A DNA stretch of 64,000 nt from Ga0077555 sp963761475 (GCA_963761475.1 CAVXGT010000006.1:322149-386148); one strand, 5' to 3'. Shown: positions 1 through 8,811, counted from the stretch's first letter. Numbers and translations are program-made. The notes: generated from the letters alone by a model not told the origin.

Positions 1-4
1 CATC

Positions 5-1024
5 GTGCCGGTCTTCTACGGCACCGACCGCGATCGCAAGGATACCGCCAAGCGCATCGTCTATGGCGCCGACCGCGCCCGGCGCCTCGAGATGGGCCAA
101 GCGCTCGTCACCGTGCCCTTGAGCCACAAGGTGCCCAATATCGAGCGCCCCTCGGCCTGGACGCTGCCGTGGTTCGGCACCGTCTGGCAGGGAAAGGAAG
201 ATCCCAAGCAACATTTCACTATCAAGGAGATCAAGGCCCTCGGCAAGGATGCGCTGCTGGAGCTTGTTCGCAAACGGCTCGCGGAATCAGCTTCCTTCAA
301 GGATCAGGCGTTGGTCTTCATCCACGGCTACAACGTCGGCTTCGATGATTCCCTCTACCGTACCGCGCAGATCACCTACGATCTGCAGTTCGACGGTGCC
401 GCCTTTACCTACAGTTGGCCCTCCGGCACCGGCTGGACCAGCTATCCCTATGATCGCGATAGCGCCCAGCAGGCCGAACCCTATCTCTACCAGTTCCTGC
501 AGATGGTGCAGAACGAGACCGGCACCAAGAGCATCAACATCATCGCCCACTCCATGGGTAATCAGATCCTGCTCCAGGTCCTGCGCGACCTGAAGCGCCG
601 CAGTCCGGCGGTCTCCAACATCAATCAGATCGTGCTTGCGGCTCCCGATGTCGACCGCGATGCCTTCGAATTCCTGGCCTCCGAAATCCGCGGCATCGCC
701 AAGGGCATCACACTTTACGCCTCGGCCAGCGACAAAGCGCTGGACGCCTCGCGCATCTTCGCAGGCAATCGCCCCCGTGCCGGTGACGTGCCGTCTCCGC
801 CCGAGTCGCCGGTCGTGGTGGCCGGCATCGACACCATCGATATTTCGGCCGTCTCGACCTCTTACCTCGCCCTCAATCACTCGAGCTACGCCGAGCACAC
901 CGAGCTGTTGACCGATCTCAATCACCTGATCCGCACCGGGCTGCGGCCGCCGAATCTGCGCATCACCGCCTATCGACGGATCGACGCGCCGAGCGGCGGC
1001 AGCTACTGGCGCTATGGCAATTGA
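5..1024 (+). CDS. Alpha/beta hydrolase, DUF900 type (5' end outside window)
   Basis: The frame is open from the left edge, and the first possible start is a GTG at 5. DUF900 proteins normally carry an N-terminal secretion segment before the 'FYGTDR' block seen at residues 4-9, so the true start is probably upstream of the window. The hydrolase core is clear: FIHGYN (residues 105-110) forms the oxyanion side, and AHSMGN (181-186) carries the nucleophile Ser183. An 'APDVDRD' block follows, and a candidate His lies in the 'NHSSYAEH' segment. These are serine hydrolases of unknown substrate, often exported. The gene stands alone, followed by a 250-nt gap. Family call is good, substrate unknown. 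Confidence 0.8.
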   Translation: MPVFYGTDRDRKDTAKRIVYGADRARRLEMGQALVTVPLSHKVPNIERPSAWTLPWFGTVWQGKEDPKQHFTIKEIKALGKDALLELVRKRLAESASFKDQALVFIHGYNVGFDDSLYRTAQITYDLQFDGAAFTYSWPSGTGWTSYPYDRDSAQQAEPYLYQFLQMVQNETGTKSINIIAHSMGNQILLQVLRDLKRRSPAVSNINQIVLAAPDVDRDAFEFLASEIRGIAKGITLYASASDKALDASRIFAGNRPRAGDVPSPPESPVVVAGIDTIDISAVSTSYLALNHSSYAEHTELLTDLNHLIRTGLRPPNLRITAYRRIDAPSGGSYWRYGN

Positions 1025-1272
1025 TAAGTCGGCAGGGGGCCGTCGCGGGGCCCCTGGCACGCCGTAGATGCAGTCCCCCGCCCCATGGGCATGGGGATGA
1101 GGCGTCACACCCAGCCCAATGCGCCCTCGGGGCGACATCCGGCGAAATGCGCCCGATTGCTGCAATCACACCGTTATGCTTAACCCGTCGTTTACTCCAT
1201 CACCGCATGATCGGCAGCATGCTGCCTTAGATTTGGCAGCTCCCGCGCATCTCGAGCCGATATGAACCCAAG

Positions 1273-1875
1273 ATGATCAGTGTTTTTCGCATTTATCTCG
1301 GCCAGGCGTGGATCGCCTCGGGACGGGACAAGGCGCTGGTCGCGCATCTCGATACGTTGCCTGATTTTTTCTACCGCGTGAGCCGCCCGCCGGAAGATGC
1401 CGATGCCACCAGTGGCTCTGCCCTCGAGCGACGGGCCATCGCCCGTATCGGCATGACGCACGCCCACGTCCTGGTCCTGCCGGCTGACGCCAGCCTCATT
1501 GCCCCCAATTGGTCCGGCGTCGAGCTTGAGATCGCCCTGACGGGCTTGCGCCAGCGCATACCGATTGTCGCCATCTACGGCTCCGGCGAGGCGCAGCAGG
1601 AAACCTTGATCACCCGCGCCGCCGACGCCACGTCCGCCTGGGACGCCAAGGACATCGGCTGTGCAATCCTCCAGGTCGTCGAGACGGAAGCCATTGCACG
1701 CAGGAAGCGGATCGCCCAGCTCGATGCGGTCACCGACATGGTCATGCATCGCGATGCGATCGGCCACGACCACAAAGCCAGTCGGCCGTCGGCGGCAGGC
1801 GCGGCTCGCACCTTGCCGGTCGAGGCGATCACCAAGGCCTATACGGCATTCAAGTCCTCGACATCCAAGACCTGA
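1273..1875 (+). CDS. TIR-like domain protein (MTH538/DUF1863-like)
   Basis: A 200-residue protein. Residues 1-115 look like a small nucleotide-binding TIR-like fold: an N-terminal beta strand (VFRIYL), a central 'THAHVLVLPAD' strand, then 'WSGVELEIALTGL' with a Glu where TIR-like domains carry their conserved acidic residue, and 'IPIVAIYG'. The tail from about residue 140 is polar and has no recognised domain. TIR-like domains act in NAD-derived signalling (for example the ThsB protein of Thoeris) or as scaffolds. No ThsA-like or effector partner lies nearby, so a defence role is not supported by context. The start at ATG 1273 has no strong ribosome-binding site ('gaacccaag' upstream). The assignment rests on motif pattern only. 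Confidence 0.55.
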   Translation: MISVFRIYLGQAWIASGRDKALVAHLDTLPDFFYRVSRPPEDADATSGSALERRAIARIGMTHAHVLVLPADASLIAPNWSGVELEIALTGLRQRIPIVAIYGSGEAQQETLITRAADATSAWDAKDIGCAILQVVETEAIARRKRIAQLDAVTDMVMHRDAIGHDHKASRPSAAGAARTLPVEAITKAYTAFKSSTSKT

Positions 1876-1954
1876 AGAAGTCGGTCATTGGCAGCGACAA
1901 TCGTTCCGTCTGGTCATGGCCATGGCGGAGCCGCACCGGCCGCGCCATCACGCC

Positions 1955-2914
1955 TCAGTGCGAATCGTCGAGCTCCAGGTTTTCCACCTGCAGCCGCTCC
2001 AGTCCCCGTGGAGCAAAGTACGGCACGAAGCCGAGCTCGAGGATCTCGGTTCGCGTCCGCTCGATCACGGTGGGATCTTTCAGGTACTCCACCACCATGA
2101 TGTGCTTGCCCGCACTGAGCGCGATCTGCAACTGCGCGACGCTGTACTTGATCATGCCGGATTCATTGCGCCGACCGTCCCCGTTGACGCCGAAGAATAG
2201 ATCCTCCTTCGCGATCGCATCGATGGCGCTGAGGTAGGCGGGCTCGCTGGCGAGGTCCTCGGCATTCTGCGCCACGATCAGCATCGAGGGGTGGAGGCGG
2301 CGGGCGGCACGCGAGATTTCCTGCACGAGCCGGATCATCTGCGCGCGAGGCGTGCTGCCGTCGGCGTTCGTGCCTTTTGGAAAGTCCTGATAGACGTCGA
2401 TTCTGTCGAGGTAGATGCCGTCGAACCCAAGCTCGACGATCTTCTTCACATAGCTATCGACAGCATCCTCGAACAAGATGCTCTTCCATTCATCGTTCCA
2501 GAATCGGACCCGGAAATTACCGCGCCACTGCTTGTTTTCCGTCCAGATCCAGTCTGGTCGCTTGCCGCCCGCGCAGCAGCGTTGCCAGTAGTGCCGATAG
2601 ACCTCGGCCTCGCCGATCGACAGGTAGGAGAGGATGAGGCGGCGCTTGCCATAGGGCATGGTCCGCAACCGCTCGATCTCGCGTCGCCCGCCGCCGAAAA
2701 AGGCGTCCATGACGATCACGTCGTAGCTGGTGTTGCCGAGCTCTCGCGGCTTGGCGCCCTGCAACTGGTAGGTCCAGTTGGAGGAGAAATGAAGCAATTG
2801 CCTGAGATCCGTCGCGGCCGCTCGTTGAGCGACAGCCTGCCTGCTCATGCCCGCCGCGATACCTATCGCGATGCAGATCAACAGCGCCGCCGCGCGCCAA
2901 CGGCTCGTAGACAT
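1955..2914 (-). CDS. Putative glycoside hydrolase, MJ1477/TM1410 (GH114-like) family, exported
   Basis: About 319 residues. Residues 1-30 form a signal peptide (arginines, a hydrophobic run ALLICIAIGIAAG, then an 'AVAQ' cleavage site). The body matches the TM1410/endo-alpha-1,4-polygalactosaminidase-like TIM barrel: 'VIVMDAFF', 'LSYLSIGEAE' with the acidic residue at a strand end, 'GFDGIYLDRIDVY' (typical D-x-D/E strand) and 'MLIVAQNAE'. Such enzymes are predicted to cleave exopolysaccharide; no substrate can be named. I chose the ATG at 2914 over the one at 2980 because it has an 'aagaggcgg' ribosome-binding site and begins directly with the signal peptide. It is convergent with the TIR-like gene. 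Confidence 0.75.
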   Translation of the reverse strand: MSTSRWRAAALLICIAIGIAAGMSRQAVAQRAAATDLRQLLHFSSNWTYQLQGAKPRELGNTSYDVIVMDAFFGGGRREIERLRTMPYGKRRLILSYLSIGEAEVYRHYWQRCCAGGKRPDWIWTENKQWRGNFRVRFWNDEWKSILFEDAVDSYVKKIVELGFDGIYLDRIDVYQDFPKGTNADGSTPRAQMIRLVQEISRAARRLHPSMLIVAQNAEDLASEPAYLSAIDAIAKEDLFFGVNGDGRRNESGMIKYSVAQLQIALSAGKHIMVVEYLKDPTVIERTRTEILELGFVPYFAPRGLERLQVENLELDDSH

Positions 2915-3300
2915 GCCCGCCTCTTGCTCGTCGCTCGTCGTCGTCTCTTCGTGGCCGGAAACCCCAGATACACGCGCCACGCATGGTCATAATCGAGTTC
3001 GCACACCGAAACCAGTGCGCTTCGCGGGCTCTCGTGAGCGCTGCACCCGTACTACTAGCCTGGCAATTGGGCAGTGTGCGGGCAAGCCGCACAGTTGGCG
3101 ATCAATCAGCCTGTGTCGCGGGTTTGCCGACACTGACCCAAAGATGCGAGCGAAAGCGCTGCATCAAATAAAGAAGCGCCGGCACGAAGCTCTGATCGTG
3201 CCGGCGCAGATGTCTGTAACGTGAACTCGGCGAACCGTCTGGCAGTCTCGACGTGTCGACCGCTGCCAGAAATCTTCCGGCCACGAGGCACTCGGCAGAC
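2915..3300. other. Intergenic gap between the GH114-like and nrtR genes
   Basis: No convincing gene in 386 bases; short frames here lack codon bias and ribosome-binding sites. The only structure seen is the minus-strand terminator described separately. The promoter of the GH114-like gene should lie in the left part of this gap. Confidence 0.6.
3167..3207 (-). terminator. Rho-independent terminator of nrtR
   Basis: A perfect 12-bp inverted repeat (GCGCCGGCACGA, 3176-3187, against 3196-3207) with an 8-nt loop. Read on the minus strand it is followed by a T-rich run (TTCTTTATTT, 3166-3175). It lies about 95 nt past the stop of the nrtR-like gene. Confidence 0.8.
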
Positions 3301-4335
3301 TCAGGCCGCTCGACCCGGCCTCACGTGCACGCCCGGCGCCGGTTGCTCGAGCAGCACCTCACGCCGGAACCTAAACGTCTTGGCTGGCCGCCCACCCGTG
3401 TTGTTGCGGATCTCGCCAGTTGCCTCCACCAGTTTGGTTCCTTCCACCAGTCTGCGGAAGTTCTGCTTGTGGAGCGTCGGACCGAGCACGGCCTCGACTG
3501 TACGCTGCAACTCGAACAGCGTGAACTCGTCCGGCAGCAACTCGAACACCACTGGCCGATAGCGGATCTTGGCGCGCAGCCTACCCAGTGCCGCAGCCAT
3601 CAATCGCCGTTCGCCCTCGGAGAGCAGCAGAGCTGCCTCCGGAAGTTCCACGCCGGCTTCCACCACCAGATCGAAGCGGTCGACGACGCGTTGGTCGTCC
3701 CAGCTACCGCCCGTCGTGCCGAACGCGCAACGGATGCGTTCGATGCGGTTCGCAGCCAAAGCCTCGTCGTTGCCGGCAGCCGCCGCCCAACGCTCAAGTT
3801 CCGGCAGTACACGATCCGACAGGATGCTTGGACGACCCTTTCGGAAGTCCTCCCAAGGCAACATGTCGTAGCAGCGCAGCCAACGACCGGGACGATCCCT
3901 GTAGCCGCCTGGCTCACGCATCAGCGCGATATAGCTCACAGACAGAACGCGTGAGCCCTGTCGTGCTTCGCTACGAATCGCGCCGCGAGCAGCAACGTGA
4001 TCGTAATCTGTAAGCAACTGCTCTGCGAACCCCAGTGAACGTCCCGTGGCGCCGAGCACGGCTTCACGCAACGCCGTTTCCAGGCACGGTTGTGCCGAAG
4101 GGTTGAAACGCACGGACGGGAGCGATGCTTCGCTGCCCGTTTTTGCAAGCCGGTCGTTGCCAACTAGAACAACCGGCTGCTCGTCTTGCACCGACAGCAC
4201 AACGGCTGTCAGGCACACCGTCAAGAGATCTTCATGATGGCGATCCGATTGCCTCCCCAGGTCGTCGGATTCCATCCAGCTCTCGCCCCCCGCAACAGTC
4301 GGGGCTATCGCCCCACGCGTAATGTCATCATGCAT
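3301..4335 (-). CDS. nrtR: NrtR-type NUDIX-related transcriptional regulator of NAD metabolism
   Basis: A 344-residue regulator. The N-terminal two thirds is a NUDIX-like domain ('LTAVVLSVQDEQPVVLVG') with a degenerate Nudix box ('LETALREAVLGATG') that lacks the paired catalytic glutamates, as expected for a sensor. The C-terminal third is the winged helix typical of NrtR ('KQNFRRLVEG...TGGRPAKTFRF'). NrtR proteins bind ADP-ribose-type ligands and repress NAD biosynthesis or salvage genes. The start at 4335 follows a strong AAGGAGAG site. The upstream neighbour on the same strand is an HD hydrolase (80-nt gap); from memory this pairing recurs in alphaproteobacteria. No nad gene lies in the window, so its targets are elsewhere. 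Confidence 0.8.
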   Translation of the reverse strand: MHDDITRGAIAPTVAGGESWMESDDLGRQSDRHHEDLLTVCLTAVVLSVQDEQPVVLVGNDRLAKTGSEASLPSVRFNPSAQPCLETALREAVLGATGRSLGFAEQLLTDYDHVAARGAIRSEARQGSRVLSVSYIALMREPGGYRDRPGRWLRCYDMLPWEDFRKGRPSILSDRVLPELERWAAAAGNDEALAANRIERIRCAFGTTGGSWDDQRVVDRFDLVVEAGVELPEAALLLSEGERRLMAAALGRLRAKIRYRPVVFELLPDEFTLFELQRTVEAVLGPTLHKQNFRRLVEGTKLVEATGEIRNNTGGRPAKTFRFRREVLLEQPAPGVHVRPGRAA

Positions 4336-4415
4336 GGGTTCTCTCCTTGAGCGAAAATGTTATGCCAAGGAATTGGGCCGATTTCTGGTGCAATTGGGGC
4401 GCAACTAAGATCGGG

Positions 4416-5045
4416 TCAGCGGCCGCCAGCCGCTTTTGAGAGCAATTCGTGCCGCTCGAGAAACGCGCTTTGCGCCATTTCGACCGCAATTGCCTCGAGT
4501 TTCGCCAGCGTCCCGGCGAGGGGCTCTGGGAGATCGATTTCAGGCCCAAAAAATTCTCGCGCTTCCTCCAATGTGAAGCCTGCGAGCCGTGTCGCCTCGT
4601 GAAAGGCAGCTATTCGATCGGCATTTTTGATTGCCGCGCGCACTGATTCGGGGAGTGGGTAGGGTACCGAGAAGCGAATGTGGATGGCCTCCAGCAGGCG
4701 GTCCTCGAAGGCTTTGTAATCGAGCCCGATCGCAGCCTTGAATGGACTGATCAGGTCGCCCACCACATATTCCGCGCCGTCGTGCAGCAGGCTCGCCAGC
4801 CGATGTTCCGGCACAAACTCCGGCTCCAGGGCCGCCACGATATCATCGACGAGGACGGCATGCTGCGCCACCGAGAAGGCGTGCCGGCCAACCGTTTGTC
4901 CATTCCATCGTGCAACGCGCGCAAGCCCATGCGCGATATCCTCGATTTCGATGTCCTGCGCCGAGGGGTTGAGCAGGTCCAGCCGCCTTCCCGACAGCAT
5001 GCGCTGCCAGGCGCGAGGTGGTCCGCTGTGCGCACGGTTGGTCAT
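4416..5045 (-). CDS. HD-domain phosphohydrolase (YfbR-like)
   Basis: About 209 residues with the HD metal site: the first His in 'RHAFSVAQHA', then the His-Asp pair in 'LLHDGAEYVVGDLISPFK' and a later Asp in 'KNADRIAAF'. Members act on nucleotides or related phosphoesters. The start is the ATG at 5045, which overlaps the tag stop codon by 4 nt (ATGA), so the two are translationally coupled; the in-frame ATG further upstream would overlap tag by 61 nt. Its place between tag and nrtR suggests a nucleotide clean-up role, but the substrate is not known. Confidence 0.78.
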   Translation of the reverse strand: MTNRAHSGPPRAWQRMLSGRRLDLLNPSAQDIEIEDIAHGLARVARWNGQTVGRHAFSVAQHAVLVDDIVAALEPEFVPEHRLASLLHDGAEYVVGDLISPFKAAIGLDYKAFEDRLLEAIHIRFSVPYPLPESVRAAIKNADRIAAFHEATRLAGFTLEEAREFFGPEIDLPEPLAGTLAKLEAIAVEMAQSAFLERHELLSKAAGGR

Positions 5046-5644
5046 GGCTGTCCGAGCTTGAAGCCCCGTTGCAAATCTGCGCAAGGCGCGTGGCGATGGC
5101 AATCGATGAGGTGGTCGTTGACGAAGCCCGTCGATTGCATGAAGGCATAGACCGTCGTCGGCCCGACGAATCTAAAGCCCTTCTGCTTGAGGTCCTTCGA
5201 TATCGCTTTCGACAGGTCCGTTTGCGCCGGGACTTCTGTTCGCGACCGCCGCTCGTGAATGATCGGTTTGCCGTCCACGAACCCCCAGAGATACTCGGCG
5301 AACGAGGTCTGTTCCCGCAACTTCAGATAAGCGCGCGCATTGTCGATGCTTGCCTCGATCTTCATCCTGTTGCGCACAATGCCGGCATCCGCCATCAGCC
5401 GCGCCTTGTCTTTGTCGGTATATCGCGCCATCCGGACCGCATCGAACTCATGGAAAGCCTTGCGAAAGGCGGGTCGTTTTTTAAGGATGGTCAACCACGA
5501 AAGACCCGATTGAAACCCCTCGAGCACCAGTTTTTCGAAAAGCTGCCGGTCGCCGGTCTGCGGCACGCCCCACTCCTCGTCATGATAACGCGTGTATTCA
5601 CCATCCTGGATGCCGACCCAGTCGCATCGCTTGACCTCGCTCAT
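5042..5644 (-). CDS. tag: DNA-3-methyladenine glycosylase I
   Basis: A 200-residue Tag protein that removes 3-methyladenine from DNA as the first step of base excision repair. The family signature is complete: 'RCDWVG' at the N-terminus, 'YHDEEWGVP' (residues 20-28), 'FEKLVLEGFQSGLSWLTIL', 'FRFVGPTTVYAFMQSTG' and the zinc-binding 'NDHLIDCHRH' near the C-terminus; with the N-terminal Cys this makes the expected C-H-H-C zinc site. Both ends overlap neighbours by 4 nt (ATGA), so it sits inside a ygfZ-tag-HD operon. Confidence 0.95.
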   Translation of the reverse strand: MSEVKRCDWVGIQDGEYTRYHDEEWGVPQTGDRQLFEKLVLEGFQSGLSWLTILKKRPAFRKAFHEFDAVRMARYTDKDKARLMADAGIVRNRMKIEASIDNARAYLKLREQTSFAEYLWGFVDGKPIIHERRSRTEVPAQTDLSKAISKDLKQKGFRFVGPTTVYAFMQSTGFVNDHLIDCHRHAPCADLQRGFKLGQP

Positions 5645-6513
5645 GCCTGTCCCGCCTCACGCTGCGCCCGATAGCGTGCGAGCGCCTCGGGATCGATTGT
5701 GATGGTGACGTCACCTGCCGCAAGCGCCACCCCTTTCGCAAGGGCGTCTTCGGCCCGGTCGAGTCGCACCAGCGCCAGCCCCGACAGCGACGCGACCGAA
5801 CCGATGTTGCCGATTTCTGCCGTCCCGGCGCCAAGCGCTGTCCCCGTCGCCAGTGGCCCGTCGCCGGTGACGCGCACGATGCGCTTGCGAACCACCGTCT
5901 TGTGCTGCATCCGCGCTACCACCTCTTGTCCGACGAAGCAGCCTTTGGTGAACGAGACCGAGCCGTCCCGGTCGAAGTTGGCTTCGTGTGGAAATGTGTC
6001 GGCAGCGTTGAAATCGTGGCCGGCCTCGGCAACGCCGAGTGCGATGCGATGCGCATGCCAATCGGCAACGCCAGCCTCGTCGGCGGCCAACGCCCCGGCT
6101 GCCTCGCGCGTCATGATCCCCCTCAAGCCCAGATCGCGGTGGCGGGGATCGGCAAACACGACGGCGCCGGGCCAGGAAGGCGACCCATCTCCCCACGTGA
6201 CCGCGACGACGTGGCTGGCGCTGAGGTCCTCGAAGGCGACCTTGGCGCGCAACTTGTAGAGCGTGAGGCGTTTGATCAGCTCACCTGCCTGCTCGCCCCG
6301 GACATCCAGCAGGAAGCCGTTGTCGTGGCGGACGACGAAGAAGGCGAACAGTATCTTGCCTTGTGGCGTGAGCAGGCCCGCATGAATGGCAGGCCGGCCG
6401 TCCAGCAGATCCATGTCGTTGGTAATGAGATTGTCGAGGAAGCCGCGGGCATCCTCACCGGTAACCGCGATCACGCCGCGGTCGGGCAGCACCGCGCATT
6501 TTGCCGTGCTCAT
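5641..6513 (-). CDS. ygfZ: Folate-binding protein YgfZ (GcvT-like, Fe-S cluster repair)
   Basis: About 290 residues. The YgfZ hallmark 'KGCFVGQEVVARM', carrying the conserved Cys, is near residue 185, preceded by GcvT-like folate-binding segments ('FLDNLITNDMDLL', 'GLLTPQGKILF'). YgfZ uses tetrahydrofolate to support assembly or repair of certain Fe-S enzymes. The ATG at 6513 follows an AAGGAG site; the ATG at 6552 is a less likely longer start. The gene overlaps tag by 4 nt and diverges from pyrC, with the two start regions only about 100 nt apart, so a shared divergent promoter region is likely. Confidence 0.9.
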   Translation of the reverse strand: MSTAKCAVLPDRGVIAVTGEDARGFLDNLITNDMDLLDGRPAIHAGLLTPQGKILFAFFVVRHDNGFLLDVRGEQAGELIKRLTLYKLRAKVAFEDLSASHVVAVTWGDGSPSWPGAVVFADPRHRDLGLRGIMTREAAGALAADEAGVADWHAHRIALGVAEAGHDFNAADTFPHEANFDRDGSVSFTKGCFVGQEVVARMQHKTVVRKRIVRVTGDGPLATGTALGAGTAEIGNIGSVASLSGLALVRLDRAEDALAKGVALAAGDVTITIDPEALARYRAQREAGQA

Positions 6514-6609
6514 GACCTGCTCCTTGATCGGGACGCTTCTCGCCCGTGCCAATCTGCGCTACGTCGCATGGCAGACCTGATCGAAACCAAACCGCTCGGA
6601 GGCCTGCCG

Positions 6610-7938
6610 GTGTCAGACACGTACGATCTCATCATCCGTGGCGCAATGGTCGTCAACCACGATGGCGCGGCCGAGCGCGATATCGCCATCCGCCACGGCC
6701 GGATCGCCGCCATCGGCGCGCTGCAGTCGGCCAAGGCTGCCGAAACCCTGGAGGCGAGGGGGCTCACGATCCTGCCCGGCGTCATTGACAGTCAGGTCCA
6801 CTTTCGCGAACCCGGCATGGAGCAGAAGGAGGATCTCGCGACCGGCAGTCGGGCAGCCGTCATGGGCGGCGTGACCGCTGTGTTCGAGATGCCGAACACC
6901 AAGCCGCTGACCACAGATGAGGCAGCGCTGGCCGACAAGGTGCGCCGCGCCCGAGGCCGCATGCACTGCGACTTCGCCTTCTACGTTGGCGCCACCCGTG
7001 AGAACATCGAGGCCATCCCGCAGCTCGAGAAGCTCGAGGCCTCCGCCGGCATCAAGGTGTTCATGGGCGCCTCCACCGGCGATCTCCTGGTCGAGGACGA
7101 GCCTTCATTGGATCGCATCATTGCCCGCTTGTCCCGCCGCGCAGCCTTCCATTCCGAGGACGAGGCCCGACTGCGCGAGCGCGCCGGCCTGCGCGAGCAT
7201 GGCAACCCCGTCACCCATCCCCTCTGGCGCGATCCCGAAGCAGCCATGATCGCGACGCAACGGCTGGTCGGCCTTGCCCAGAAGCACCGGCGCCGCGTCC
7301 ATGTCCTGCACATTTCGACCGCTGACGAGATCCGCTATCTCCGAGACCACAAGACCTGGGCGACGTGCGAGGTGACCCCGCATCATCTCACGCTGGTGGC
7401 GCCGGATTGCTATGAGCGGCTTGGAACCTTTGCGCAGATGAACCCGCCTGTGCGCGATGAGGCTCATCGGCAAGGCATCTGGGCGGGCATCGCCGACGGC
7501 ACCGTCGATGTGCTGGGCTCCGATCACGCCCCCCATACCGCGGAAGAGAAGCATCACCCCTACCCGGAGAGCCACTCGGGCATGACCGGCGTGCAAACCT
7601 TGGTGCCGCTGATGCTGGATCACGTCAATGCCGGCCGCTTGAGCCTGCAGCGGTTGGTTGACCTGACGAGCGCCGGCCCCCAGCGCATCTTCGGTCTGGC
7701 CAGCAAAGGCCGCATTGCGGTCGGTTACGACGCCGACCTCACCATCGTCGACATGGCGCGCTCCGAGACCATTACGAACGCCTGGATCCAATCGCGATCG
7801 CAGTGGACGCCCTACGACGGCGTCAAGGTCAAGGGCTGGCCCGTCGGCACGTTCGTGCGTGGCCGCCGTGTCATGTGGCAAGGCCAGATCGAAACGCAGG
7901 CCGGTGGCGAGCCCGTGCGCTTCTTGGAAGCCGGCTGA
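6610..7938 (+). CDS. pyrC: Dihydroorotase-family amidohydrolase
   Basis: About 442 residues of the dihydroorotase/hydantoinase superfamily (ring closure in pyrimidine synthesis). Motifs in order: 'GVIDSQVHFREPG' (metal site), 'GGVTAVFEMPNT', 'GIKVFMGASTG' with the lysine that is carbamylated in relatives, 'FHSEDE', 'VLHISTADE', and 'LGSDHAPHT' with the catalytic Asp. The first residue of the usual His-x-His pair is Gln. I start at the GTG 6610, seven bases after a CGGAGG site, giving the common N-terminus 'SDTYDLIIRG'; an ATG at 6568 has no ribosome-binding site. A terminator follows. Dihydroorotase is the best call, though a related amidase is possible. Confidence 0.82.
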   Translation: MSDTYDLIIRGAMVVNHDGAAERDIAIRHGRIAAIGALQSAKAAETLEARGLTILPGVIDSQVHFREPGMEQKEDLATGSRAAVMGGVTAVFEMPNTKPLTTDEAALADKVRRARGRMHCDFAFYVGATRENIEAIPQLEKLEASAGIKVFMGASTGDLLVEDEPSLDRIIARLSRRAAFHSEDEARLRERAGLREHGNPVTHPLWRDPEAAMIATQRLVGLAQKHRRRVHVLHISTADEIRYLRDHKTWATCEVTPHHLTLVAPDCYERLGTFAQMNPPVRDEAHRQGIWAGIADGTVDVLGSDHAPHTAEEKHHPYPESHSGMTGVQTLVPLMLDHVNAGRLSLQRLVDLTSAGPQRIFGLASKGRIAVGYDADLTIVDMARSETITNAWIQSRSQWTPYDGVKVKGWPVGTFVRGRRVMWQGQIETQAGGEPVRFLEAG

Positions 7939-7952
7939 AGCTTTGAAGCGGC

Positions 7953-7990
7953 GAAGCCGGAGCCCGCGCTGGTCTCCGGCTTCTTTCGGT
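7953..7990 (+). terminator. Terminator of the dihydroorotase gene
   Basis: Perfect 10-bp inverted repeat GAAGCCGGAG (7953-7962) against 7974-7983, 11-nt loop, followed by TTTCGGTTCT. It lies 15 nt after the pyrC stop and just before the convergent transpeptidase stop. Confidence 0.7.
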
Positions 7991-8016
7991 TCTCTAGGTG
8001 TCGCAAGAAGCGGAGA

Positions 8017-8811
8017 TTACCCGCGCTTGCCCGCGCCCGCTTCGGCCGCCTGCAAGCTGCGCGACACGATCACCTTCGTGCCGACGCCGACCCGCTCGGC
8101 GAGATCGATCACGTGCCCGTTGAGCATGCGGAAGCAGCCCGACGACTGCGCTCGCCCGATCGACCTGGAATCGTTGGTGCCATGGATGCGATAGAGCGTC
8201 TTGCCGAGGTAGAGTGCCTTGGCACCGAGTGGATTGCGCAGCCCCCCGGTCATTTTCTCGGGCAGCTTGGGATCGCGCTCCCGCATCTCGGCCGGCGGAT
8301 GCCAGTCAGGCCACTCGGCCACCCGGCTGATCTTTTCCTCTCCCGTCCACGTAAAGCCCTCTCGGCCGACTGAGATCGGATAGCGCAGCGCGCTGCCGTC
8401 ATGCCCGACCAGCAGCAATTGCCGCCCGGCAGTGTCGATGATGATCGTGCCCGCAGCATGCCGTCCGCTGTAGGCCACGCGTTGGGGCGGTATTGGCGTG
8501 ATGTTGGGACGTGGGCCGCCGTTGGCAATCCGCGGCATCGCCTCGTCGTCATTATAGTGGCGCCGCGCCTGCCGCCGGTCGTTGGGCGACAGAAACGAGT
8601 CCTGGTCCTCATAGTAGCGGCGGATGTACCGCTGCGGCGGCAGCGTCCGATAGCGCGGCGGCGGCGGCGCATAATAAGGCCGATAATAGCTGCTCCGCCC
8701 GCGCTGGTCACGGTATGCGGGGCCGCTCTCGCCCCAGCCCCAGCTCTGGGCTTGCGCCTCGCCGACTACGAGGACAAACGGGGCAAATGCCAGAAAAACA
8801 CGACGCATCAT
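8017..8811 (-). CDS. L,D-transpeptidase (YkuD domain), exported
   Basis: A 264-residue cell-wall enzyme forming 3-3 cross-links in peptidoglycan or anchoring proteins to it. It has an N-terminal signal peptide ending 'GEAQA', then a low-complexity Tyr/Arg/Pro-rich stretch (residues 35-75). The YkuD domain covers about residues 120-255, with 'IIIDTAGRQLLLV' at its start and the active site 'IHGTND...IGRAQSSGCFRM', which carries the catalytic His and Cys. A GGAG site precedes the start. It is a close paralogue of the gene at 9487-10290: the segment 'GRE-GF-W-GEEKISR' to 'GCFRM' is nearly identical. Confidence 0.9.
   Translation of the reverse strand: MMRRVFLAFAPFVLVVGEAQAQSWGWGESGPAYRDQRGRSSYYRPYYAPPPPRYRTLPPQRYIRRYYEDQDSFLSPNDRRQARRHYNDDEAMPRIANGGPRPNITPIPPQRVAYSGRHAAGTIIIDTAGRQLLLVGHDGSALRYPISVGREGFTWTGEEKISRVAEWPDWHPPAEMRERDPKLPEKMTGGLRNPLGAKALYLGKTLYRIHGTNDSRSIGRAQSSGCFRMLNGHVIDLAERVGVGTKVIVSRSLQAAEAGAGKRG

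Noticed and set aside
287..1165. 292-codon minus-strand frame
   Set aside because: Shadow of the DUF900 hydrolase: Gly/Asp/Arg-rich, no motif, no ribosome-binding site.
2291..2992. 233-codon plus-strand frame
   Set aside because: Antisense to the GH114-like gene, whose signal peptide and barrel motifs are clear.
5902..6567. Long open frame continuing 5' of dihydroorotase (frame open from 5902)
   Set aside because: It runs antisense through ygfZ, and its residues have no dihydroorotase homology; the family start and the ribosome-binding site are at 6610.
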